This document shows, piece after piece, positions 6,831-13,728 of a stretch of DNA of 14,855 nucleotides (position 1 is the stretch's first letter; every line of letters begins with the position of its first letter). The position numbers were made by a program, and so were the translations under genes. The stretch comes from Oxalobacter formigenes (GTDB lineage: Bacteria; Pseudomonadota; Gammaproteobacteria; Burkholderiales; Burkholderiaceae_D): contig JAHYZB010000098.1 of the NCBI GenBank assembly GCA_019424645.1, forward strand, positions 1 to 14,855. Reading direction: 5' to 3'. The notes beneath the pieces are model-generated. The model was not told the origin of the DNA. It searched no databases and was given only the letters and a program-made list of their open reading frames with translations.

Positions 6831-8918
6831 TTATCGCAATCGCATGCCCGGTTTGGCGCCAGGCCAGGGCTCTAGAATATAAATGCCGGAATCGTCTTTT
6901 CCGGAAGCGGCCATGACCATACCCTCGGACACTCCGAACTTCATTTTGCGTGGCGCCAGATTGGCGACGACCACCGTCAGTTTGCCCACAAGGTCTTCCG
7001 GTTTGTAAGCAGAGCGGATGCCGGCAAAGATATTGCGCAGTTTGCCTTCTCCGACATCGACTGACAGACGCAGCAGCTTGTCTGCGCCTTCGACAAGGCC
7101 ACAATCGACGATTTTGGCGATACGCATATCGACTTTGGTGAAATCGTCGATCGTGATTTGTTCGGCGAGCGGTTCGACAGCCGGTTCGGATTTTTCTTCT
7201 GCCGGAGCTGTTTCGGCAGCCGGTTGAGGTGCATCGAAGAGAGCTTCCAGCATTTTGTCGTCAACACGTTGCATCAGATGTTCGTATGGATTGATGGCAT
7301 GACCATCGGTCAATGGCTTCGTGACATCTGACCATTCGAGAGATGGAAGGCTCAAAAATGCTTCAACCTTTTCCGCGATAGCGGGCAGAACCGGTTTCAG
7401 GTAAATGGTCAAAAGACGGAATGCTTCCAGAAGGCGGGTACAAACCTGATGCAGTTCTTCGGTTTTTTCCGGATCTTTCGCAAGAACCCAGGGCTTGTTT
7501 TCATCGACGTAAGCGTTGACGTCATCTGCAAGATGCATGATTTGACGCAGGGCCTTGCCGAATTCGCGTGCTTCATAAAGTTTGGCGATTTCGGGGGCAG
7601 CGGCACGGAGAGTATCCAGAACGGGTATGTCTTTTGATGCCCATCCGGATGCCAGTTTCCCGCCGAAGCGTTTGGTAATGAATCCGGCCGCACGGCTGGC
7701 GATGTTGACGTATTTGCCGATCAAATCCGCATTGACGCGGGCGATGAAATCTTCACCGGTAAAGTCGAGGTCTTCGACACGGTCGGACAGTTTGGCAGCG
7801 AGATAATAACGCAGCCATTCCGGATTCATCCCGATGTCCAGATAGCGCAATGGCGAAATGCCGGTGCCACGCGATTTGGACATTTTTTCACCGCCAACGG
7901 TGATGAAACCGTGAACGTAAACATTGTTCGGGACACGCATGTCGGCGAAATGCAGCATGGCAGGCCAGAACAGAGTATGGAAATAAATGATGTCCTTGCC
8001 GATGAAATGATATTGCTCGGTTTCCGGATCGGCCATGAAAGCGTCGTAATCGCCGCCGTTTTTGCTGAAATAGTTTTTCAGAGAGGCAAGATATCCGACT
8101 GGCGCGTCGAGCCAGACGTAAAAATATTTGCCCGGCGCATCCGGGATTTCAATGCCGAAATAAGGGGCGTCACGGCTGATATCCCAGTCGGAGAGGGCGT
8201 TTTCCTCTCCGTCCTTGCCTTGCAGCCACTCCCTGGCCTTGTTGGCGACTTCCGGTTGCAGGCGTGGATGACCGTCAACATTGCCCAATGTCCATTCTTT
8301 CAGGAATTCAGTACACTGCAGGTCGGACAGACGGAAGAAAAAGTGCTCCGACTGTTTCATGACTGGTGTGGCACCGGTCAGGATGGAATAGGGATTTTTC
8401 AGTTCGGTCGGGGCGTAAACCGTGCTGCAGACTTCACAGGTGTCGCCGTACTGGTCTTTTGCGCCGCATTTCGGACATTCGCCCTTGATATATCGGTCTG
8501 GCAGGAACATTTCCTTGACCGGATCGAAGAATTGTTCGATGGTGCGGGATACGATCAGACCCTTTGCCTTCAGGCGGCGATAGATTTCACGCGACAGTTC
8601 GTAATTTTCCGGACCGTCAGTCGAATGCCAGTTATCGAAGCTGATCAGGAATCCGTTTAAAGGCGCTTTTCTGCCTGCTGCGATTTCGGCGACGAATTCC
8701 TGTGGTGTTTTACCGGCTTTTTCTGCGGCAATCATGATCGGTGCGCCATGGACGTCGTCAGCACCAACGAAATGGACTTCACGTTGCTTCCCATCGTCTT
8801 TTTGCATTCGCTGGAAACGGACCCAGATGTCGGCCTGGATGTATTCCATGATGTGTCCGATATGAAACGGTGCGTTAGCGTAAGGCAGGGCAGTGGTGAC
8901 AAACAGCTTTCGTGACAT
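6831..8918 (-). CDS. metG: Methionyl-tRNA synthetase with C-terminal tRNA-binding domain
   Basis: Cytoplasmic class I synthetase that charges tRNA-Met. The 695-residue protein has the HIGH motif at residues 19-22 (PFHIGHIMEY) and a zinc knuckle with Cys 148, 151, 161 and 164 (CPKC...CEVC). KMSKS is at 345-349 (GGEKMSKSRGTGI). The anticodon-binding helical domain follows, then an Ala/Glu/Pro-rich linker near residues 550-585. A C-terminal EMAP/Trbp111-type domain from about 587 begins DFTKVDMRIAKI and contains NLAPRKMKFG. The start is the ATG at 8918, which gives the canonical N-terminus SRKLFVTTALPYANA; the open frame 40 codons further upstream is not family-like. The ribosome binding site is weak. 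The gene diverges from apbC across 112 bases and is followed after eight bases by a GNAT gene. Confidence 0.97.
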   Translation of the reverse strand: MSRKLFVTTALPYANAPFHIGHIMEYIQADIWVRFQRMQKDDGKQREVHFVGADDVHGAPIMIAAEKAGKTPQEFVAEIAAGRKAPLNGFLISFDNWHSTDGPENYELSREIYRRLKAKGLIVSRTIEQFFDPVKEMFLPDRYIKGECPKCGAKDQYGDTCEVCSTVYAPTELKNPYSILTGATPVMKQSEHFFFRLSDLQCTEFLKEWTLGNVDGHPRLQPEVANKAREWLQGKDGEENALSDWDISRDAPYFGIEIPDAPGKYFYVWLDAPVGYLASLKNYFSKNGGDYDAFMADPETEQYHFIGKDIIYFHTLFWPAMLHFADMRVPNNVYVHGFITVGGEKMSKSRGTGISPLRYLDIGMNPEWLRYYLAAKLSDRVEDLDFTGEDFIARVNADLIGKYVNIASRAAGFITKRFGGKLASGWASKDIPVLDTLRAAAPEIAKLYEAREFGKALRQIMHLADDVNAYVDENKPWVLAKDPEKTEELHQVCTRLLEAFRLLTIYLKPVLPAIAEKVEAFLSLPSLEWSDVTKPLTDGHAINPYEHLMQRVDDKMLEALFDAPQPAAETAPAEEKSEPAVEPLAEQITIDDFTKVDMRIAKIVDCGLVEGADKLLRLSVDVGEGKLRNIFAGIRSAYKPEDLVGKLTVVVANLAPRKMKFGVSEGMVMAASGKDDSGIYILEPWPGAKPGMRLR

Positions 8919-9030
8919 GATAAATAAGTGAAAATGAACGGTAAAAGAACATTCTACCAGTCTTGAAGCAGGAAACGGGCATCTTTTGTGTAATTGGGTT
9001 AGACTTCCTGTGCAAAAGAAAGGGGAAGAA
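8919..9030. promoter_or_regulatory. Divergent intergenic region between metG and apbC
   Basis: The 112 bases between two divergent starts must hold promoters for both genes unless these start inside the coding regions. On the minus strand TAGAAT (complement of 8951-8956) is a fair -10 for metG, but no good -35 is at the right distance. On the plus side TTGAAG and TGTAAT are present with a spacing of 20, longer than usual. AGGGGAAG (9021-9028) is a strong ribosome binding site for apbC. No riboswitch or T-box leader is visible. Confidence 0.35.
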
Positions 9031-10116
9031 ATGTCCATTACGCCAGAAGCTATTAATCAGGCCGTTTCAACGGTAATCGATGACAATCTCAAGATGGATT
9101 ATGTCAGCGCAAAATACCTTAAAAATGTCAGGATCGACGGAAAAAACGTCTCACTGACAATCGAGATGGGGTATCCTGCGAAAAGCCTGCATGAATTCAT
9201 CGTAAATCGTGTCACGGCTGCATTGCAAAAAATCGATGGAATCGGCAGCATTCATGTCGATATTGCGACAAAAATTCTCACGCATGAAGTACAACGGGGC
9301 GTCAAGCCATTGCCGGGCATTAAAAACATCATTGCCGTCTCGTCGGGAAAAGGTGGTGTGGGAAAATCGACTACTACGGCCAATCTTGCGCTGGCGCTGG
9401 CAGCTGAAGGCGCTCGTGTCGGTATTCTGGACGCCGATATTTACGGTCCATCACAGCCGAGCCTGATGGGAATATCCGAAAAGCCGGTTTCGTCCGACGG
9501 CAAAAATATGGATCCGGTCATTCAGTATGGATTGCAACTGATGTCGATTGGTTTCATGATGGATTCGGTTCAGCCGCTGGCCTGGCGTGCACCAATGATC
9601 ACTCAGGCCGTGATGCAGCTATTGCAGCAGACCAGATGGCAGGATCTGGATTACCTGTTGATCGACATGCCTCCCGGCACGGGTGACATCCAGCTGACCC
9701 TGTCGCAAAAGGCGCCTTTGACGGGAGCCCTTGTCGTGACAACGCCACAGGATGTGGCCGTTCTCGATGCCAAAAAAGGCTTGATGATGTTCCAGAAAAT
9801 GAACGTCGATGTTCTGGGTATTGTTGAAAACATGAGTTCGTATGTCTGTTCACATTGCGGGCAGATCGAGCATATCTTCGGCAAGGATGGCGGCAAACTG
9901 ATGAGTGAAGCGTATGGTGTCGATTCGCTCGGAGAAATTCCATTGAATATTGCTGTCCGGGAACAGACAGACAGCGGAAAACCGGTCGTTGCCGCTGAAC
10001 CGAATGGGTTGATGGCAGGGATATTCAGGGATATTGCCTGCAGGCTGGCTGCAAAAGTGGCATTGAAACCGAAGGATACGTCAGGGCTGTTCCCGCCAAT
10101 CGTCAAAGCGGAATAA
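9031..10116 (+). CDS. apbC: Iron-sulfur cluster carrier ATPase ApbC/Mrp
   Basis: Cytoplasmic P-loop NTPase of the Mrp/NBP35 group, which holds a 4Fe-4S cluster and passes it to target enzymes. The 361-residue protein starts with a MIP18/DUF59-type domain (about 1-90, including KNVRIDGKNVSLTIEMGYPA). Then comes the ATPase with the deviant Walker A GKGGVGKS at 106-113. DADIYGPSQPSLMG, WRAPMITQAVMQLL and LLIDMPPGTGD follow, all diagnostic of Mrp. Cys 273 and Cys 276 (VCSHCG) are the cluster-binding pair. The ATG at 9031 directly follows the strong site AGGGGAAG; an in-frame extension of 15 codons upstream is not family-like. It diverges from metG, an arrangement I recall in other betaproteobacteria. 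Its stop lies six bases from the stop of the convergent regulator gene, with no visible terminator between them. Confidence 0.95.
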   Translation: MSITPEAINQAVSTVIDDNLKMDYVSAKYLKNVRIDGKNVSLTIEMGYPAKSLHEFIVNRVTAALQKIDGIGSIHVDIATKILTHEVQRGVKPLPGIKNIIAVSSGKGGVGKSTTTANLALALAAEGARVGILDADIYGPSQPSLMGISEKPVSSDGKNMDPVIQYGLQLMSIGFMMDSVQPLAWRAPMITQAVMQLLQQTRWQDLDYLLIDMPPGTGDIQLTLSQKAPLTGALVVTTPQDVAVLDAKKGLMMFQKMNVDVLGIVENMSSYVCSHCGQIEHIFGKDGGKLMSEAYGVDSLGEIPLNIAVREQTDSGKPVVAAEPNGLMAGIFRDIACRLAAKVALKPKDTSGLFPPIVKAE

Positions 10117-10122
10117 AAACGA

Positions 10123-11202
10123 TCAGGCGTCGGCGAGTTTGAAGACTTCGTCGACTGTCAGAATCTCACCGGTTTCGGTGGCGTCATACCCGCCGAGCTG
10201 GTTGACCTCGTGCATATATTCTTCGCTGCGGATGATGCCGAGCATTTCTTTTAAGGTATTGCTTTCCAGTGTTTCTTTTGCAACTGCAAAGAAATAGCGT
10301 TCTTCCACCAGAGGAACAAAATCCAGACCGAAACGATGTGCTGCCGTTTCGACGCCAAATCCCACATCAGCCATATTGCTGGCAATATAAGCGGCAACAG
10401 CGGCATGGGTGAACTCGGCTGTTTCAAAACCGTTGATGTCGCCGGAATCGATCCTGTTTTTTTGCAGCAGGATTTCCAGCACCCGTCGGGTGCTGGAACC
10501 GATCTGGCGGTTGACGAAACGAACGTCAGGTCGTGTCAGATCCTGAAACGACAGGATTCTTTTCGGATTGCCCCGCGCGATCATCAAACCCTGTTTGAGA
10601 TTGGCAAGATGAATCAGGCAATGATCTTCAGGCGAGAGAAAGCGCAAATACAGCTGCAAGACACTGTCTTCATATACACCGACGGGCAAATGGAAACCGG
10701 CTATTTCGCAATCGCCCTGTGCCAGTGCCGCAATAGATTCCATGCTGTTCTGATAGCGCAGCTCAATAGGAAGTTCTGCATGATTGATGCTTTCCATCAG
10801 AGTAGATACGGCGAAGCCATGGCTGGCGCACAAACGCATGGATCGGTTGTTTCCAAGTACACTTTTGGAGAGTTCGGTTTCAAGTTCGGAAGAAAGGCTT
10901 TCCAGTGTCGGGGACAGACGGGCAGCAATCCGCCGTTCAGCCCACAATAAAGTTGTTGCAAAATGGGTAAGTGTTGTACCACGCCCACGGTGTTTTTCCA
11001 GAAGAGGTGCTCCGAAGAGGGATTCAGCCTCTCGCAACAGACCCCACGCATGGCGATAAGACAGGCCCAGATTCCGGGCTGCCTGCAAGATAGCACCTTC
11101 AGACTGAATAGCTCCCAAAAGGCGCAACAGCATGGCTGTGTCCATCGAGGGCTTTTTGCCGCGGGCAATCCGCCAGTGAGGTTCTATTGAAACTTTATAC
11201 AT
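10123..11202 (-). CDS. ModE-like winged-helix regulator with PBP-like sensor domain
   Basis: A 359-residue transcription factor. Residues 20-90 form a ModE/LysR-type winged helix: AILQAARNLGLSYRHAWGLL is the helix-turn-helix and LLEKHRGRGTTLTHFA the wing. From about 120 to 340 there is a domain of the periplasmic-binding-protein type (MRLCASHGFAVSTLMESI, DCEIAGFHLP, VRFVNRQIGSSTRRVL, AAYIASNMADVGFGVE), as in the 'PBP-like' family often fused to such helices. It should bind DNA and sense a small ligand, perhaps an anion; the ligand cannot be read from the sequence. The ATG at 11202 keeps the family-like start, while an ATG 13 codons upstream would overlap the small ORF at 11236. There is no ribosome binding site before the chosen start. 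The divergent OFA transporter gene is the obvious candidate target. Confidence 0.82.
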   Translation of the reverse strand: MYKVSIEPHWRIARGKKPSMDTAMLLRLLGAIQSEGAILQAARNLGLSYRHAWGLLREAESLFGAPLLEKHRGRGTTLTHFATTLLWAERRIAARLSPTLESLSSELETELSKSVLGNNRSMRLCASHGFAVSTLMESINHAELPIELRYQNSMESIAALAQGDCEIAGFHLPVGVYEDSVLQLYLRFLSPEDHCLIHLANLKQGLMIARGNPKRILSFQDLTRPDVRFVNRQIGSSTRRVLEILLQKNRIDSGDINGFETAEFTHAAVAAYIASNMADVGFGVETAAHRFGLDFVPLVEERYFFAVAKETLESNTLKEMLGIIRSEEYMHEVNQLGGYDATETGEILTVDEVFKLADA

Positions 11203-11409
11203 GGGGATATTGTAACCCAGATCGAGAGGAAATATATGCAAAAAATTGCTTATAGCCTACCTCTTTTTGCAATGGTATTATGCTGCGTCGGAACTTTTTT
11301 ATTAATGCGTATTGATAATTTCAACAATAAATACTTCAAATTAGTGTGTTTTGACGGCGTGTAACCCCGCGAATTAAAGATTTCAGTTTTTTTTCTAGGA
11401 GAGTAGAGT
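11203..11409. promoter_or_regulatory. Regulatory region between the ModE-like regulator and the OFA transporter
   Basis: These 207 bases separate two divergent genes and should contain the promoters and any operator for the regulator. The region is AT-rich and holds a 42-codon ORF (see that entry). TACAAT on the minus strand (complement of 11209-11214) lies six bases before the regulator ATG and could be a -10 for a nearly leaderless message. TATTAT (11276-11281) is a good -10 sequence for the plus strand but lacks a well-spaced -35. AGGAGAG (11397-11403), six bases before the transporter ATG, is an excellent ribosome binding site. No clear palindromic operator stands out. Confidence 0.45.
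11236..11364 (+). CDS. Possible 42-residue single-span membrane protein
   Basis: A short frame, ATG to TAA, in the gap before the OFA transporter. GAGAGGA (11225-11231) ends about five bases before the ATG, close to ideal for a ribosome binding site. Residues 4-24 (IAYSLPLFAMVLCCVGTFLLM) are a continuous hydrophobic stretch long enough for one membrane helix. It is preceded by Lys and followed by a polar, positively charged tail (residues 25-36) containing Arg and Lys. Two adjacent cysteines are in the helix and one is near the end. The stop is 45 bases before the transporter ATG, on the same strand, so both would be on one message if transcription starts upstream. I do not recognise a family. 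A short frame like this can occur by chance in AT-rich DNA; the ribosome binding site, helix and position are the reasons to keep it. Confidence 0.45.
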   Translation: MQKIAYSLPLFAMVLCCVGTFLLMRIDNFNNKYFKLVCFDGV

Positions 11410-13077
11410 ATGTCTTTATTGAAATCGCTCGGGAAGGAATACACGGTTGCTGGCGAAGGTTTTAATCGCTGGCTTGTGCCTACTTCCGCTTTGATGATCC
11501 ATCTGTGCGTCGGTATGGGCTATGGTATGTCGGTTTTCTGGCTGCCAATGTCCAAACTGGTTGGCGTATCTCAGGGTCTCGGTAAATCTCTGGCATGTCC
11601 TGCGGACATGAGTTTCTTCGCTCAATTGTTTACTACTGAATGCGACTGGAAAGTCGTTATGTGTAGCGTTGTGTTCGGCATTCTGTTCTTCATGCTCGGT
11701 ACGACAACCGCTATTCTCGGTAACTGGCTGGAACATGTTGGTCCACGCAAATGCGGTCTCGCTTCCTGCGTATGTTTCTGCTTCTTCTTCTTCATGATGT
11801 CCGTTGCTACCGCGACGCACCAGTTGTGGATCGCATGGCTTTCCGCAGTTATCGGCGGTATCGGTCTTGGCCTCGGTTACATCACCCCTGTTTCAACACT
11901 GATCAAATGGTTCCCTGACCGTGTCGGTATGGCAACGGGTATGGCTGTCGGTGGTTTCGGTGGCGGCGCTATGGTTGGCGCTCCTCTGGCACAGAAACTG
12001 ATGGCTGTTTTCGCTACTCCTACCTCTGTTGGTCTGACCCAGGCTTTCTTCATCATGGCTATCTGCTATACGATCATGATGCTGTTGGGCTGCTTCACGA
12101 TCCGTGTTTCCCCTCCGGGTTACAAACCAGCCGGTTATGTTCCTGTCAATACCGGTAATATGGTTGACGACGGTCACGGTGGCCTGATTGAAGCTTCTGC
12201 CTTTAACGTTAATACCAGCAAGGCTGTCAGAACACCTCAGTTCTGGTGCTGCTGGTTCATGCTTTTCTTAAACGTGGCTGCCGGTATCGGTGTTCTGTCC
12301 ATGGCTTCCCCGCTGCTGCAGGAAGTGTTTGCAGGTAACCTGATCCATATGCCAGGCGTTCCATTCGACCAGTTGACCGATGCACAAAAAGGTCAGGTTG
12401 CGATGATCGCCGCCGGTTTCACCGGTCTGCTTTCACTGTTCAACATCGGTGGTCGTGTTGTCTGGGCATCACTGTCCGATAAACTGGGTCGTAAAACAGT
12501 TTATTTCATCTACTCCATCGTTGGCGCAATCCTGTACGCTTCCATTCCAACACTGGCTTCTTCACTGAACCTTTTGTTGTTCCTGTGTGCAGTTTGTATC
12601 TGTATCTCTTTCTACGGTGGTGGCTTCTCGACCATTCCTGCATACCTGGCCGACCTGTTCGGTACCCAGTTCGTCGGCGCTATTCACGGTCGTCTGCTGA
12701 CTGCATGGTCTGCTGCCGGTTTGCTGTCTCCATTGCTCATCAACATCATTCGTGACGTACAGTTGAATGCTGGTGTTGCCAAAGCTCAGGCATATTCCGT
12801 TACCCTGTACATCATGGCTTGTTTCCTGATCGTTGAATTCTTCTTTGCTCTGGCAATCCGCCCGGTCAACAGCAAGTACTACATGACTGAAGCAGAAGTC
12901 AAGGCTGCAAAAGCTGAACTGGAAGACAAGGTTATGGCTGCCCAGGCTTCCGGTGTTGTTCCTAAAGCAACTCCGACTTCTGCAGGTTCCATGATCATCT
13001 GCTGGCTGATCGTTGGTATTCCTCTGCTCTGGGGGGTTTACCAGACAGCTCTGCAAACGATCAAAATGTTCTCCTGA
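11410..13077 (+). CDS. OFA (oxalate:formate antiporter) family MFS transporter, long form
   Basis: Inner-membrane major facilitator protein of 555 residues with 12 core spans plus an extra C-terminal one (about 527-546). Family features include IGLGLGYITPVSTLIKWFPD (span 4), GMATGMAVGGFGGGAMVGAP (span 5), RTPQFWCCW (start of span 7), GGRVVWASLSDKLGRK (span 8 and following loop) and AIHGRLLTAWSAAGLLSP (span 11). OxlT of Oxalobacter is about 418 residues; this form has a longer first periplasmic loop and a C-terminal extension. Arg 349 matches OxlT Arg 272, but the position of OxlT Lys 355 appears to be Ser 434, so oxalate is uncertain and a monocarboxylate such as formate is possible. Codons are strongly biased to GGT, GCT, CTG and ATC, suggesting high expression. 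AGGAGAG lies six bases before the ATG, and a strong terminator follows. The gene diverges from a ModE-like regulator that may control it. Confidence 0.88.
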   Translation: MSLLKSLGKEYTVAGEGFNRWLVPTSALMIHLCVGMGYGMSVFWLPMSKLVGVSQGLGKSLACPADMSFFAQLFTTECDWKVVMCSVVFGILFFMLGTTTAILGNWLEHVGPRKCGLASCVCFCFFFFMMSVATATHQLWIAWLSAVIGGIGLGLGYITPVSTLIKWFPDRVGMATGMAVGGFGGGAMVGAPLAQKLMAVFATPTSVGLTQAFFIMAICYTIMMLLGCFTIRVSPPGYKPAGYVPVNTGNMVDDGHGGLIEASAFNVNTSKAVRTPQFWCCWFMLFLNVAAGIGVLSMASPLLQEVFAGNLIHMPGVPFDQLTDAQKGQVAMIAAGFTGLLSLFNIGGRVVWASLSDKLGRKTVYFIYSIVGAILYASIPTLASSLNLLLFLCAVCICISFYGGGFSTIPAYLADLFGTQFVGAIHGRLLTAWSAAGLLSPLLINIIRDVQLNAGVAKAQAYSVTLYIMACFLIVEFFFALAIRPVNSKYYMTEAEVKAAKAELEDKVMAAQASGVVPKATPTSAGSMIICWLIVGIPLLWGVYQTALQTIKMFS

Positions 13078-13114
13078 TCGGCAGAATGTAGCCTTTCAGG
13101 CTGCGACTGAACAG

Positions 13115-13149
13115 ACATCCGCATGTGCGAAAGCCATGCGGATGTTTTT
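13115..13149 (+). terminator. Intrinsic terminator after the OFA transporter gene
   Basis: A perfect 11-bp stem (13115-13125 with 13135-13145) is GC-rich in its middle. Two further GC pairs close a GAAA tetraloop at 13129-13132 after a one-base bulge. It is followed by five T (13145-13149). It lies 38 bases after the transporter stop codon and is a textbook Rho-independent terminator for that gene. Confidence 0.93.
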
Positions 13150-13602
13150 ATGTTTATTTTGTTACATGGGAACTTTCAAGTATTTTCAAAAGCGGCTACG
13201 CGGTATTTGCAAATTAAACGCAAATCTTGATTCAATGTAATAACGAAAACGTTGAAAGTACTATCTTCGGAAAATAAAATTGTTCAATATTTAGGATGTT
13301 ATTATTATCTATTTTTTATAAACTGAGACATACTGAATTGGGATTTTCTGTGATTTGTTGATATGAAAGACGGAGATAAAAAAGTATATCTATGGCGAGC
13401 TGGATCATAAAGACATTGAAAAGGGGCAATGCGAGATAAGATATCGTGCATGAATGCCTATATTTTGATAAATGTTCTCGTGAAAATTATAGGTGACGGT
13501 ATACGTAGAAATGTTTTGCAATAGAATTGGACACTTTTTATTACATTAATGTTTCTTAAATAAAAACCGATGACATTTTTAACTCTGACGTAGCAGTCAA
13601 AA

Positions 13603-13646
13603 TGCCTTTGAAAAGAAATCCGCAGTGAACATGCTTTTCAAAGGCA
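13603..13646. repeat. 13-bp perfect inverted repeat with 18-base spacer
   Basis: TGCCTTTGAAAAG at 13603-13615 is exactly complementary to CTTTTCAAAGGCA at 13634-13646, around an 18-base centre. Neither side has a T run, so it is not a normal terminator. It could be the stem of an RNA, a protein-binding palindrome, or a remnant of a mobile element. No gene lies within 80 bases on either side. Confidence 0.75.
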
Positions 13647-13701
13647 GACAGGAGACGTTCATTAATTTACAACTATTGCAATAACCATGAAATAGAAAAA
13701 T

Positions 13702-13721
13702 AATAAAAAGATCTTTATCTT
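13702..13721 (-). terminator. Possible weak terminator after the glycosyltransferase gene
   Basis: Read on the minus strand, AAGAT and ATCTT form a 5-bp stem with an AAAG loop (13708-13721), followed by TTT and a TTATTA tail. It starts eight bases after the glycosyltransferase stop codon. The stem is short and contains one GC pair, so its strength is doubtful. Confidence 0.3.
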
Positions 13722-13728
13722 AGTTTGA

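Larger units (their letters stand above)
13150..13728. other. AT-rich intergenic stretch without a convincing gene
   Basis: About 580 bases of AT-rich sequence separate the transporter terminator from the glycosyltransferase gene. All frames are broken by frequent stops, and I see no recognisable protein remnant, tRNA or insertion-sequence end. The contents worth recording are a 6-bp inverted repeat (ATTTGC 13205-13210 with GCAAAT 13220-13225), a long perfect inverted repeat at 13603-13646 listed separately, and a short ATG frame at 13429-13524 that I do not support. Confidence 0.6.

Noticed and set aside
7911..8660. Long open frame of 249 codons on the plus strand inside metG
   Set aside because: It is antisense to a fully conserved synthetase, has no recognisable domain and no family-like composition; it is a shadow of metG.
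10336..10950. 204-codon plus-strand frame inside the regulator gene
   Set aside because: It is antisense to the winged-helix/PBP protein, with no motif of its own.
13360..13420. Short translated segment KKVYLWRAGS that recalls YLWRA-type transposase sequence
   Set aside because: The similarity is a few residues long and stops at once; no other transposase motif or terminal repeat is near.
13429..13524. 31-codon ATG frame preceded by AAGGGG
   Set aside because: The spacing to the ATG is only two bases, the product has no clear feature and the surrounding DNA is AT-rich and full of stops; chance is the better explanation.
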